Source of the DNA: Cornus controversa
Lineage: Eukaryota; Streptophyta; Magnoliopsida; Cornales; Cornaceae
Length of the DNA: 64,000 nt
Direction of reading: 5' to 3'
NCBI GenBank assembly: GCA_026545225.1
Contig: CM048845.1
Coordinates: 53,730,033 to 53,794,032, forward strand
Positions 11,307 through 23,978 of the stretch are shown piece after piece (the first letter of the stretch is position 1; each line of letters starts with the position of its first letter). The translations under genes and the position numbers were made by a program. The notes beneath the pieces are model-generated. The model had not been told where the DNA came from. It ran no database searches and was given only the letters and a program-made list of their open reading frames with translations.

Positions 11307-12211
11307 ACCAAATAACACATTCTTCTAATGATGGTTTACTCCAACAAATAGAGCACAAATCATGTTGTAATTATTTGTATGATAAGTGATATCAAATATG
11401 ACGACATCTCCAAAACATTAGTAATCTAATTTAGACAAACCATCTCTCTAAAAAAAGGATGGTCATTCGATTTTGATCATCCACCTGTAATTTATAAAAG
11501 AACATTGGATTTTTCAGCTTGCTTGCACTTAAAATAATTGATAAGACTTTGCTCATCGCCTACTTCTGTTGTCTTTGACCTTTGAGATTATAAAAAATTG
11601 TGACAATCCCATTCGGTAAACCCAACCTTTTTAACTCCATCGGCCTTTTTGTACAAATATGAGTATCACTTAGTTGCTCTTATGTCAGCTTCGACCATGG
11701 AATTAACTACACCTGTACCAGTATCACTAATCTTTCTCCTTGATCGTAACAAGTGCCTTTTCTCGAGCTTTACGAGTAGATGATTATGTTCAACAATGAA
11801 TTGTATTATTTTTCACACACCATTTTTCACTTTGAATGTAACATGAGCTTTACAACCAGTTCTAGTCAACAATTTTTTTAAAAAAAATTTCTTGAAAAAA
11901 GAAAGCTATCTCTTTTAAATCCCTCATAAGAACATACAAATGAACGTTGACACACTTCACTTATGCCTTTGTGACATCGATATTTATCCTTTCAAATACT
12001 AAAACCCTTGTTTATGGCATAACTATTATATAAATCATACGCTTCTTCTTCACTACAAACTAACATTCCAACTTTGAGCTCAAACTCCTCAATACTTTGA
12101 CATGTAATATAAGGGTAACTATCTTTGTCATCAACTACATCAGGGTTATCATCATCATCAATTATAATAATATCTTTATATCTATCAACTACAATATCAA
12201 CATATTTAATA
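11307..12211 (-). pseudogene. FAR1-related pseudogene, N-terminal part
   Basis: The minus strand reads an acidic leader, then VGMLVCSEEEAYDLYNSYAI, the start of the FAR1 DNA-binding (WRKY-GCM1-like zinc finger) domain. It continues with CKAHVTFKV and VEHNHLLVKLEKRHLLRS (His-x-His of the finger), MVEADIRATK and GFTEWDCHNFL. Internal stops occur (one right after GFSI, others further on). It is the N-terminal half of the pseudogene continued at 7660-8996, and the solo LTR lies exactly between the halves. The true 5' end is lost where element C begins at about 12212. Confidence 0.85.
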
Positions 12212-14611
12212 GGGTCGTGTTTTCACACTTGCTCAGGCAGAAGATTTACTAGGGCCATCAGTGGTTAGAGGTATTTTTCTAGTTTCTAACTCGTGGGCTA
12301 GGGTGTTGATAGATTCGGGTGCATCTCATTCATTCATACATTTGCTTGTGCCTTGGGGCTGGAGGTGTCATCACTTGAATCACCATTGTCCATTGATACG
12401 CTTATTGGGGTAGAGTAAGCTTGGGTAGAGTGTGTTGGTCTTGCGAGATCGAAGTTGCGAGACATCGGTTAGTGTTAGACTTTATGTTGCTAGATATGAC
12501 CACCTTTAATTTCATTCTAGGTATGGATTGCCTATCTATGTTTAGAGCTATGATTAATTATCTCCGTAGGAGAGTGACAATGTGCACACCCGAGGGTGAT
12601 TGCTTCTATTTTATGGGAGAGCATGATGATTTATATATACCATCATTGCTTAGTTCTAGTGCTCAGAATAGGATTGGGTGTTCCTAGCTAGCTTGTTAGC
12701 TGAGGATGATGAAGTTATAACTTATGGAGGGTTTCCACTAGTAGTGTGTGATTTCTTAGATGTATTTCTAGGGACCTGACCGTGTTACCTCCGATCAGAG
12801 ATGTGGTGTTTAGCATTGATCTTACTCCTAGTACTATGCCCATCTCTATGGCACCATACCATATGATTCCAGTAGGATTAAAGTAGTTGAAAGATTAATT
12901 GCAAGAGTTGTTAGAGAAAGGGTTTGTATGACTTATTGTATCACATTGGGGAGCTCCAGTCCTATTTGCTAAGAAGAAGGACGGATATTTGCGGTTGTGT
13001 ATAGATTACCAAAAATTAAACCAAGCAATGATCAAGAACAAGTATCCTTTGCCAAGAATAGATGACTTTTTTTATCAACTCAAGGGCTCAACATGCTTTT
13101 CAAAGATCAACTTGAGCTCGAGGTATTATTAGTTGAGGGTAAGGGAAGAGGACATTCTGAAGACAACTTTTTAAACTAGATATGGACACTATAAGTGATG
13201 CCATTTGGTTTGACACGAACGCATCGGCGACATTCATGGATTTCATGAACTGAGTCTTCAATGTATATCTTGATAGATTCGTGGTAGTATTTGTGGATGA
13301 CATTCTTACTTACTCTTCTTCTATAGAGGAACATGAGATCCATTTGAGAATAGTACTATAGATTTTGAGAGAGTACTATTTGTATACCAAATATGAAAGT
13401 GTGAATTTTGGCTAACGGAAGTGAAATTCCTAGGACATGTGGTGTCGGAAGGAGGAGTCTCTGTAGATCCTTCTAAGATTGAGGCATTAATAAATTGGGA
13501 AAGGCCAAAGAACGTATTCGAGATACGTAACTTCTTGGGGCTAGTGGGTTATTACTGGCATTTCGTGAAAGGCTTTTCAAAGTTAGCGGCATCGATGACA
13601 AAACTTACTCATAAGGGAGTTAAGTTTATATGGAATGATGCTTGCGAGTATTCTTTTATGGAGTTGAAGAGTATACTTAGTAATGCTTTGATATTGATAA
13701 TCTTTGAACAAGGTTTGGGTTATGTAATCTAATATGATGCTTCATGGGATGGATTGGGATGTGTACTAATACAAACCGAGAGGGTTGTTGCATATGGTTC
13801 CCGACAGTTGAAGACATATGAGCAAAATTACCCAACTTATAACTTGGAGTTAGCGGCGATAATTTTTACATTAAAGATGTGGATGCATTATTTGTACGAA
13901 GAAAAGTTTGAGGTTTTCTCTGATCACAAGAGCTTGAAGTACCTTTTCATACAAAAGGACTTGAACGTGAGGCAAATGAGGTGGGCGGAGTACATGGAAG
14001 ACTACAATTTTCATCTTCAGTATCACCCGGGGAAAGTAAATGTGGTTGCCGATGCTTTGAGCAGAAAATCACTTGGTAACTTGGCAAGCATTGCCATCCT
14101 AGAGTGGAAGATGATGGACGACATCTCACTTTAGTGAGGGTTGTGAACCAACAACTTTATTCACAATCATTGCACAACCAACTCTAGTGAGTAGAGTGGT
14201 TGAGGAGCATAGAAATAATAGTTAGATAGAGAGCATTCACACTCGAATTTCGGGTGGCGAAGTGGTAGAAAATTGGAGTGTTCATTTCGATGGAGGGATG
14301 AGGTTCAAAGGTAAAATAGTGTCGGTGCAATGTATCATAAATTGCACCGACACTATTGGTGGAAGGGTATGAAAAAGGACGTCGCACAGTTTGTGGTGAG
14401 GTGCCTCACTTGTCAACAAGTGAAGGCCGAACATTAGGGAAGGATGATTTTATTACAACCATTACCGGTACCAAGGTCGAGAAAAAGTCACAACGCAGTT
14501 TGGGTCATTGTTGACAGATTGACTAAGGTGGCTCATTTTGTTCCGATTCGAATGACAGATGATGTGGATACTCTTAGTCGGCTGTATATTAATCAGATTC
14601 TAAGATTGCAT
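12212..14611 (+). pseudogene. Element C pol, 5' part: protease, RT, RNase H, integrase N-part (Ty3/gypsy chromovirus)
   Basis: Domains run in chromovirus order. The protease has the active site [15 protein letters not shown] (about 12306-12340) and LGMDCLS. RT spans about 12780-13420, with [14 protein letters not shown] and a preserved FVDDIL catalytic box near 13290. The RT/RNase H connection follows ([16 protein letters not shown], 13530). RNase H has YDAS, NLELAA and [10 protein letters not shown] (13730-13970). Then come [10 protein letters not shown] and the integrase zinc finger (MKKDVAQFV, RCLTCQQVK). A deletion just after LLQPLPVP removes the first catalytic Asp of integrase. Frameshifts and stops are frequent. 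Gag and the 5' LTR are missing. The integrase breaks off at QILRLHE, where B-element LTR sequence begins, and resumes at 34895. Confidence 0.9.
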
Positions 14612-16047
14612 GAGTAAGTTCCCTCTACTACCACCCAATAGAGAATTAAAAAACATACCCTCTATATGAGGACAATAAAACATATAGATATAAAAATACC
14701 ATTTAATCCTTTAATCTAATATTATAGAAATAATTAGAACTATGTTCTGAACCAATCCATCCATTATCACAATAAAGGTAGAACAAGTTTCTAAGTTCAA
14801 ACGAGAGGCAATCCTAACATGCCTGAACATATAACTAAAGTTCTTATTATGTATTAGGCAATCCTCACATGCCCCCAAATATAATTTATAAATACCTTAT
14901 TAGGTATTAGGCAATCCTAACATGCTCCCAAATATAATTTACAAATACCTTATTAGGTACTAGACAATCCTGACATCCCCCCAAATATAATTTGTAAATA
15001 CCTTATTAGGTATTAAGTAATCGTGACATGCCTCCAAATATAATTTACAAATACCTTATTAGGTATTAGGCAATCCTGACAAGTCTTCCCATAATCTTAA
15101 ACACAACATATACTTATGTGCTTGAGTGATAACATATTTGAAACTATACCAATCCACAAGAATAGAAATAAAACTATTCAAAACCAAAACTGTCCATTCT
15201 CCACCGTTCACAATAGAAAGTAAATATTCATCTTCCATACAATATAACTACCCAAAGCAAAAACAAAAACAATATAAACAACCATAAATTTAAAGATTTC
15301 TAAAACAAAAGAAAAATAACAAACCCAACTTTAAAGTACACTTTTTGTACTAAATTTACAACAAGGAGGACTTATTTCATCTTGAAATTAAAGTCCCATG
15401 AATATTCTGTCCTAAAAAGATAAATTTGAATTTTCAAAAATTTTCTAGAATTTAAAAGTAATTTAAAATATTTTTTCCATTTTTTTCAATTTAAAAATGA
15501 TTTAAAAATTAAAAAAATATATTTAAATATTTCGAACTTGGCCTAAAATGGGCCCAGAGGTTGGGCTCGGTGAGTTGGACCCAACAGGAATTTTCCAAAT
15601 CCCGATCGGTCGCTAGAACAGGGCCCATGCTCCGGCAGTGCGCGTGGGCTTGCGCTGCCCTGTTCCCCTTTCTTCTCCAGTGCACACAACAACATGCAAC
15701 GCGCTTTTTCGGTCACTTTCCGGATAGTTTATGGCTATCGATCACCTCCATTTTTATACCAAACTTCTCCTCTTAGTCTAAACTACCTATTGGTACAAAA
15801 ATTCCCTTCATTCATAACCTAAATAAAAAACCCCCAATTTTTCAAGTTCTAGGCGAGTTCATTCACAGAGGCTAGAACAACACAATAATCAGACTAAAAT
15901 CCTTCAACACATAAATTTCATGTTTATACAAATTTACATGCTTATAAATATATATATATATATAAAATATATGCATGTATATATATATACACATATATAT
16001 AACTATACACATATACAACATACAACAACTAACCTCATTAGTCTACA
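14612..16047 (-). repeat. Left LTR of element B, outer segment
   Basis: It matches 32619-34250 of the right LTR (agtaagttccctctac start; shared 53-bp tandem repeat; shared caacaactaacctcatta). The segment ends at the CTACA duplication where element A is inserted. The other half is at 26821-27460. Confidence 0.85.
14815..15085. repeat. 53-bp tandem repeat in B-family LTR (5 copies)
   Basis: The unit contains ataccttattaggtattagg, then caatcctgacatgcccccaa, and an atataatttacaa segment. There are five copies here, seven in the other LTR of the same element (32860-33205) and three in the B-family solo LTR (50385-50525). Confidence 0.85.
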
Positions 16048-16299
16048 TGTCACGCCCCAATTCCCGACTCCCGGAAAATCGGATGTGAACCGGTTCATTA
16101 AACCTCAATGATCTTCCTCATATGTCTCGATTACCGTGGAAGCTAAACATGCGCATGTAGTTATCTATGCGTATACTCATCATTATTTGTCCCAATGGGC
16201 CACACATCGGTCTATGTATGCATGACATTTCATTTCCACTCTTAGATCACAAAAAAATCACAAAAAAATACATTTTTAAGGGTTACAGGACTCTCAGTC

Positions 16300-16432
16300 G
16301 CCTGAAAATTAAGTTTGAGTCGCCTGAAAATTCCAGTGAGTTTGCAATTTCAAACTAGCACTTTCAGCCACCTGAAAGTGAACTTTCAGCAGGCTGAAAC
16401 TGCACTTTCAGCAGGCTGAAAGTGCCTGTGTC
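16300..16432. repeat. Palindromic word array in element A LTR
   Basis: Three copies of a palindromic word, actttcagcaggctgaaagt and close variants, are preceded by related half-words (cgcctgaaaatt, twice). The partner LTR (24220-24336) has one 22-bp unit fewer. Confidence 0.8.
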
Positions 16433-17535
16433 TGGACTTTTGACAGCATTCCTCAATCTGACTTCAAATGCTAATATCTCACAATCCGTAAGTCCGTTTG
16501 ACTTGAAATTTGACATGGATCATCCTCAACGTGTCTAGTTTCTAACCCAATTTGAATCACTCAAAAATACCAACCACAACTGAAGTTATACTCAATTTAG
16601 TGGGCGTGGGTCAGATTACCCACTCATGCACTAACACATGCATATCTTTCTCAATTTAAATCCAAACAAGGTCCATAACCTATCAAAATGAAGCTAACAT
16701 AATTCTCTTACTATATACATAAATTCCATTCACTCCTTGAACTCAAAATGGACACTTTTGAGCATTTGTTCCCCCCAATGGCTACTTTAATGCCTTAATG
16801 GCCATCAAGTATATTCACATAACATGCATTTCACATTTGAAATGTAATTCCATCAATTTTTCTTACCATCTTCACTCAAGAACTCGTGCATACATACTTT
16901 CCATAATCCATTTGCTCATGAGCAACCATACAAGAAATCACAACCAAAGAGAAAAATGGTCCTAAGGTGCCATACATCTCCAACACACACTTTTCTCAAA
17001 AGATACATACCATTCATGTGATTTTTCCAAGTTTATAGTCATTACAAGAATTCACGCATAAGGTTCAAAATGCCATAAATTCTACCATGACTAAAACTAA
17101 ATCATTACCGTGCCACAAGCCGGCACAGATAGCCAAATGCACAACTGTCCAAAAATATAGCAAAATACAGCTAGAACTCTCTCCTTGGACACTCAAGTCC
17201 CATCTGTCATCGGCGCCTTATCTGTAAAAGAGTTTATAATAAAGGGGTGAGCACCACTGCGGCTCAGTAAAGGTTCCCCAACCCTCCTAAGTGCCGACCC
17301 GACACGACCTACATGAATGCATGCCACTACATTACATGTATCATCCAACATATACCATGTTCATTCGCAAGCAATGCATATATAAAAGAATGCATTAAAC
17401 ACATAGCATACTTCATAATTTAGAATGGAAGCATTAACCACACTCTTGTCTCTCTCTCGGACTCAATCCGAGACCCTAGCATGATTCTTGATCAACCACA
17501 CAACCTAGGCTATTTTACACCCAAGCTCAGAATTT

Positions 17536-17770
17536 TCATCACCGAGAACATCGGTCCTACCAAGTAATGAAACTATTTTAACACGCATCACCGAGAACAT
17601 CGGTCCTACCAGGTGATGAGATCATTTTTGGAATGCACCATTGAGAACATCGGTCCTACCAAGTGATGAGATATTTTTGAAATGCACCACTGAGAACATC
17701 GGTCCTACCAAGTGATGAGATATCTTCGGACTACACCACCGAGAACATCGGTCCTACCAAGTGATGAGAC
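17536..17770. repeat. ~50-bp tandem repeat in element A LTR (5 copies)
   Basis: The unit core is gagaacatcggtcctaccaa followed by gtgatgaga. It is present five times here and five times at 25448-25680. A related array lies in the A-family solo LTR (48400-48690). Confidence 0.85.
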
Positions 17771-19049
17771 CCTCACAAGATTTTCACCGAGAACTCCCAC
17801 CTCCAAGGTGGTCTAACCACTCCAACGCCCTCACCGAGTGTCCACCTACTCTAGGCAATTCGACCACTTTTCACCATTTCCTCACAACGGTCCCATATAT
17901 ACATTTCGAACATATTGTACTCAAGCACTCAATATTCATGCTTCACAATGCATTATCTAGTTATAAAGAAACATAGCATGCATTTCATCTCCACAAAACC
18001 ACATATACCACATATATGTAAACACATACATATAACCTCTCATATGCATACAACTTCAAAATTTGCATACTTTAGTCATGCCTCACTAAATGCATAATTT
18101 TAGTATATGGAACTAACATGCATTCAACCACCACATATTCCACATATAATCACATATATGACACAAGGTTAGGCATTTGCACATAAACCCCAAATTGAGC
18201 ACATAAAACCTATATACCCAATTTCTTCATTTCACACACTTTAACCCACATGCTAAACCAACACAACGATACCAAATGTGCAAAGATAGGACTTAAGAGA
18301 AGGAGAAAACACAAATTTTCACACCCCTCACCGTCCTAAATCATGTGATACACAACCTACACATCTCCTCTCCACCCGAAACCCTAGAATCGATAATTAG
18401 GAGAGAAGAAGAACCCCTACCTCGAAAATGAAGGTCTTCCAAGCACTTCACCAATTTTCCAGCGGAGTCTACCTTGCCGAATCACCACTTTGATCGATTC
18501 AAAGGGAAGCCCTAGCCGTCCCCTACGTATCTCCCTCCTTCGGCGAGTCTTGAATCCAAGCCGAACGGGTCCGAAATGTAGAGAGAAGGGAGAGCTTTGA
18601 AGATGGAGAACTTTAGAGAGAGAAAGAGGCGTGAGATCTGCTGAAATGTCCTTGCCACCCATATTTAAAATATCTAGGGCTTGCAAAAAGACCAAAATAC
18701 CCCTAGGCCACTTAACGCACCTTCCCGGACTCCTTTTTCGATTCTGAAAACTCCTACGGTCTCGAAATCACTTTCTCTACTCTCTAAACATTTCTTCTCA
18801 GCCATTCTCAAAAATAAATATTTCCAAGAATTTTCTGGATTCCTGGGCCCACTTAAGTTGCACCCCAGGCCCCGATTTGACCAAAAAGTCAAACTTCTCC
18901 AATTGTCCTAAAAACTTCCCAAAACCTTAAAAACATTTCCCAAACATGTTTCCCACACTCAAAACATATTAAACACCACTCAAAATGCATTTATGGCAAT
19001 TATAATGCGAAAAATGCAAAACCGGCCAAAATTGGTCACGGTCTCTACA

Positions 19050-19063
19050 ACCTCCCCCCCCCT
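19050..19063 (-). promoter_or_regulatory. Polypurine tract of element A
   Basis: On the minus strand a G-run with flanking purines directly precedes the 3' LTR start TGTAGAGACC. In LTR elements this primes plus-strand DNA synthesis. Confidence 0.8.
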
Positions 19064-19098
19064 TAAGGGAATTTCGTCCCCAAAATTAGAAACATACC

Positions 19099-22000
19099 TC
19101 AAGTAGAAAACAACTCGGGATATTTTGAGCGGATTTCTTGTTCTCGCTCCCACGTAGCCTCCTCGAGTCCGTGATGTCTCCAAAGGACTTTAACCAATGG
19201 AATAGTCTTGCCCCGAAGTACTTGCTCCCTAGTATCCAAAACCTGTATCGGTCTCTCCTCGTAAGACACGTCCTCCCCCACCTCAAGATCTGTCCAATCT
19301 AGCACATGTGAAGGATCTGGCTCATACTTTCTCAACATCGAAACGTGAAAAGTATTGTGCACATTTGCCAATTACGGTGGTAATGCCAAGCGATATGCAA
19401 CCTCACCCACACGATCCAATATCTCAAATGGACCGATAAAGCGTGGGGCTAGCTTCCCGCTACGGCCAAACCTCATCAAACCCCGGTGTGGCAAAACCTT
19501 CAAGAAGACATGGTCCCCCACCTCAAATGCTAAAGGCCTCTGCCTTCTGTCAGCATAGCTTTTCTGACAACTCTGAGCCGTAAGCAAACGCTGACGTATG
19601 ATCTTAATCTTTTCTGTAGTCTCTCTGACTATATCTGGCCCCAAAGCCACTGTCTCACCGACCTCTGTCCAACAAACTGGTGACCTACAAGGTCTACCGT
19701 ACAAAGCCTCAAATGGAGCCATCTCAATACTAGCTTGGTAGCTATTATTGTATGCAAACTCCACCAATGGAAGGTGATCCTCCTAACTGCCTTGAAAATC
19801 AAGTGCACATGCTCTAAGCATATCCTCCAAGATCTGTATAGTACGCTCTGACTGACCATCTGTCTGAGGATGGAAAGCCGTACTGAAATGGAGATCTATA
19901 TCAAGTACAGCCTGAAAACTCTGCCAAAATCGTGACGTGAATCTCGGATCCCTATCAGACACAATGGAAACTGGCACTCCGTGCAGTCTCAAAATCTGTT
20001 CAATATACAACTGACTAAGAGTATCCACATCATCCGTCACTCGAATCGGAAGGAAATGAGCCACCTTAGTCAATCTATCCACAATGACCCAAACCGCATC
20101 GTGACTCTTCCTCGTCCTCGGTAACCCCGTCACAAAATCCATAGTGACGTGTTCCGTTCCCACTTCCACATAGCTACTGGTAAAGGCTGTAACAAACCTA
20201 CCGGTCTCTGATGCTCGACCTTCACTTGTTGATAAGTGAGGCACCTTGCCACAAACTGTGCGACGTCCTTTTTCATGCCTTTCCACCAATACTGTCTACG
20301 AAGATTATGGTACATCTTGGTACCACCAGGATGTACTGCAAGTTTGGAGCTATGAAACTCCCTCAAAACCTCATCCTTACAAGCCAATGGCACAACCATT
20401 CTGTCTCTGAACCTCAGACCTCCGTCTGAATGGATTACCCAATCCTCCACTGCTTCGGCACCCGTAATCTGAGTGCGAATGCTCTCTAACTCTGTGTCAT
20501 GCCTCTGCTCCCCAACCACCCTACTCACTAGAGTTGGTTGTGCTATAAGCGTGAACAAAGTAGCCTGTTCCTCACTCTCACTGAAGTACAATCCCATTCC
20601 TGAGATATCTTCCATCATCCTCCACTTACGAATAGCAATGCTAGCCAAAGTGCCATGTGATTTCCTGCTCAATGCATCGGCAACCACATTAGCCTTCCCC
20701 GGGTGATACTAAAGATCAAAGTTGTAGTCTTCTATGTATTCCACCCATCTTCTCTGTCTCATATTCAAGTCCTTTTGTGTAAAAAGGTACTTCAAACTCT
20801 TATGATCGGAGAAAACCTCAAATTTTTCTCCGTAGAGATAATGCCTCCACGTTTTCAAAGCAAAAATCACCGCCACCAACTCCAAGTCATGAGTCGGGTA
20901 ATTCTGCTCGTGGATCTTCAACTGTCGGGAACCATATGCAACAACCCTCTCGGTCTGCATCAATACACATCCCAAACCATCCCGTGAAGCATCACAGTAG
21001 ATGACATAACCCAAACCTCGCTCGGGAATAATCAATATTGGAGCACTAGTCAATCTACGCTTCAATTCCATAAAAGAATGCTCACAAGCCTCGTTCCACT
21101 CAAACTTAACTCCTTTACGAGTAAGCTTGGTCATCGGCGCTGCTAATTTCGAAAAGTCTTTCACAAAATGCCGGTAATATCCTGCCAATCCCAAGAAGCT
21201 ACGTATCTCGAATATGTTCTTAGGCCTCTCCCAATCCATTACCGCTTCAATCTTAGAAGGGTCTACCGATACTCCTCCTTCCGACACCACGTGTCCTAGG
21301 AACTTCACCTCCATTAGCCAAAATTCACATTTTTCAAAGTTGGCATACAAACGGTGCTCTCTCAATGTCTGTAACACTGTCCTCAAATGGATCTCATGCT
21401 CTTCCATAGAAGAAGAATACACAAGAATATCATCCACGAAGACCACCACAAACCTATCCAAGTACACCCTGAATATCCGGTTCATCAAATCCATGAACGC
21501 TGCTGGTGCGTTCATCAATCCAAATGGCATCACTAGAAACTCATAGTGGCCATATCTAGTCCGAAAAGTTGTCTTCGGAATGTCTTCTTCCCTTACCCTC
21601 AACTGGTAATACCCCGACCTCAAATCGATCTTCGAAAAACAAGTCGAACCCTTAAGCTGATCAAACAAGTCATCTATCCTTGGCAAAGGATACTTGTTCT
21701 AAATCGTTGCTTGGTTCAACTTACGGTAGTCTATGCACAACCATAAAGATCCATCCTTCTTTTTAGCAAATAGGACCGGAGCTCCCCAAGGCGATGTACT
21801 AGGTCGTACAAATCCCTTATCCAACAATTCTTGCAACTGATCTTTCAACTCCTTCAACTCAGCCGGTGCCATCCAGTACGGTGCCATAGAGATAGGCGCG
21901 GTACCAGGAGCAAGATCAATGCTAAACACAACATCTCTCATCAGAGGTAACTCTGTCAAGTCCTTTGGGAACACATCCACAAACTCACTAACCACCGGTG

Positions 22001-22620
22001 GAAATCCTCCACTAGTCACAATCTCATATTCCTCAACTAATAAGCTAGCTAGGAAGTATCCAACCCCGTCCCACACACCGGAACTAAGCAAAGACGGAAT
22101 GTAGAAATCATCCCGCTCTCCCACAACGTAAAAGCAATCACCCTCAGGGGTGCACACTGTCACTCTCCGACGAAGACAATCAATCGTGGCTCTAAATGTA
22201 GATAGCCAATCCATACCTAGAATGACATTAAAAGTGGTCATGTCTAGCAACACAAAGTCGAACACTAGTTGACGCCCAGCAACCTCGATCTTGCAAAACT
22301 GACACACTCTATCCAAGGTAACCCTACCCCCAACTGGTGTATCAATGGACAATGGTGACTCCAGTGATGACACCCGCAGCCCCAAGGCACAAGCAAATGT
22401 AACAGATATGAATGAATGTGATGCACCCGAATCTATCAACACCCTAGCCCACGAGCTAGAAACCAGGAAAATACCTCTGACCACTGACGGTCCCGGTACA
22501 TCCTCTGTCGGAGCAAGCATGAACACACGACCCCGTGACTGCTGACCAGTCCCCTGTAACCCTGACTGTTGACTAGAAGCAAGCGTGGGACCCCTCGCTA
22601 CTCGCGATCCCTGTACTGAC
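19099..22620 (-). pseudogene. Element A pol: protease, RT, RNase H, integrase, chromodomain
   Basis: On the minus strand in order. Protease: [11 protein letters not shown], and VILGMDWLS further on. [22 protein letters not shown] and [11 protein letters not shown], catalytic Asp pair present. RNase [17 protein letters not shown] and [10 protein letters not shown]. Integrase: HPGGTKMYH with a damaged Cys pair (CLTY), then MDFVTGLP, SDRDPRFTS and SERTIQILEDML giving the D,D,E triad. Chromodomain tail: VLWRHHGLEEATW. Lesions: in-frame stops at about 21699, 20707, 19781 and 19370, and a 5-bp tandem duplication (20151-20160) that shifts frame between the integrase zinc finger and core. No functional polyprotein can be made. 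Gag and pol appear to have been one frame, now split by an indel near 22655. Confidence 0.92.
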
Positions 22621-23716
22621 TGTGCTGGCTGCGGTGATGGTAATGCCCTAAAGCCAGACTGATTGCAGCTGTCTGCCCAGCCCTCTGCTGAGACCCTACA
22701 CCACTCTGCGTCCCCTGCCTCTGCGGGCAGTTAGCCCTAACGTGTCCTAGCTGCTTGCAATAGAAGCATACCACTCCCTTCACTGCTCCAGCTGGCACTG
22801 ATGTCACTGTCTGTCCCTGGGGGCAATCCCTACTAAAATGGCCAATCTGATGGCAATTGTAGCACTCCACAGAAGATCGTAGAGATCCAGTTGGCAAGGC
22901 CAATGAAGGTACCGGGCGAGCTTGCTGTTGTACCCGAAAACCTGACCTGCTCTCCCTATGCCTCTTCCGTCCCTGGCTACCCGAAGATGCTCCTGCGCTC
23001 TTCGCTTGTTGTTTAGATTCCCATATCCTTTGGGTGTCTCTGTCGTCTTCCTCAGCCACTAAGGCTCTGTCAACCACTTCATTATAGGTCCTCAAACCTA
23101 AAATGGATACCCTCTTTTTGATAAAGGTTTTGAGTCCCTTCACGAACCTTTTCACTTTCAGCTCCTCGTTCATTACCATCTCTGGGGCAAAACGAGCCAA
23201 TGATGTGAATTTGGTCTCGTACCCCATCACATCCAAGTCCCCTTGGACTAAGTCAATGAACTCTTGCCTCATCCGGTCTCTCACCGAAGTCAGAAAGAAT
23301 TTATCGAAAAATAACCCCTTAAAGGTTTCTCAGTCCATAGTATCGGTATTGTGGACATTCCCGATGAATTGCCACCACCGATCAGCTTCTCCTTGTAAGT
23401 GAAATGCCGCTACTCCCACTTTCAAATCCTCATCGATTGCAAGAGCAACCATGAGTTTGTGAGTTTGGTCTATCCAACTCTCAGCCACAAGAGGATCACA
23501 CGCGCCATCAAAGGTAGGCGGCTTAAATTTCACGTATTCCTTCATTGCCACCATTTGGCGGCTCAAGGCAACCCTAGGCAATGCCTGAACCGCCTCTTCC
23601 CTAGCTTCCCTAGCCATCCATCTCATAGTGTCCGCCATATCACGCATAAAATGTGTTCCATCTGTTGGCTCCTCAGGAGCATCAGCGCCAATGTCTCGCG
23701 CTCTTCTTGGAGGCAT
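22598..23716 (-). pseudogene. Element A gag with two zinc knuckles
   Basis: It begins MPPRRARDIGADAPEEPTDG at 23716, a usual start for plant chromovirus gag. The capsid-like region FKPPTFDGACDPLVAESWID, LQGEADRWWQ and RQEFIDLVQGDL follows. Two CCHC knuckles come next: CYNCHQIGHFSRDC and [14 protein letters not shown]. One in-frame TGA at about 23330 replaces a Trp codon, and the frame is lost near 22655 before the protease. Gag packages the RNA in virus-like particles in the cytoplasm. Confidence 0.9.
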
Positions 23717-23960
23717 TTCTTTCTATATGCACAACAAGAAAAAATTTTAAGTTCAACAAATTTACACTTCTTACACATATCCATTATGCTTACACATGCC
23801 ATGTCAATTTAATCCACAAAAGCATGTTAAGAAATCGTAAGCATAAATCAAGTTCCACATAAGCAATTTAAAATCTCAAGTTCAAATCCTTATGTTCCGA
23901 TCCTTACCTTCAAGTGATCACTAAATCAAGTCTCACCCTTCGCCCTAGGTATTCCAACCT

Positions 23961-23975
23961 AGAGCTCTGATACCA
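23961..23975 (-). promoter_or_regulatory. Primer-binding site of element A (tRNA-iMet type)
   Basis: The minus strand reads TGGTATCAGAGCTCT, complementary to the 3' end of plant initiator-Met tRNA. It lies three bases from the 5' LTR. Confidence 0.9.
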
Positions 23976-23978
23976 TTC

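Larger units (their letters stand above)
16048..19049 (-). repeat. 3' LTR of element A (3002 bp)
   Basis: It is bounded by TGTCACGCCCC (plus-strand left) and GGTCTCTACA (right). It contains a block of CTTTCAGC/GCTGAAAG palindromes (16300-16432), a ~50-bp tandem repeat (17536-17770), and a TATTTTAAATATGG TATA-like box on the minus strand near 18662-18675, about 380 bp into the LTR, a reasonable transcription start region. It is 165 bp longer than its partner LTR because of two indels. Confidence 0.92.

Noticed and set aside
8991..11311. Clean target duplication for the C-family solo LTR
   Set aside because: The flanks share accaaa but not in the position required for an exact 5-bp duplication; left as uncertain.
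14815..15085. Regularly spaced repeats that could be mistaken for a CRISPR-like array
   Set aside because: Direct tandem repeat without unique spacers, located in a plant LTR and present in all copies of the family.
20211..20987. Plus-strand frames opposite integrase and RNase H of element A
   Set aside because: Antisense shadows of a recognisable polyprotein.
21214..21546. Plus-strand 110-codon frame
   Set aside because: It is the shadow of the RT domain of element A, which is clearly coded on the minus strand.
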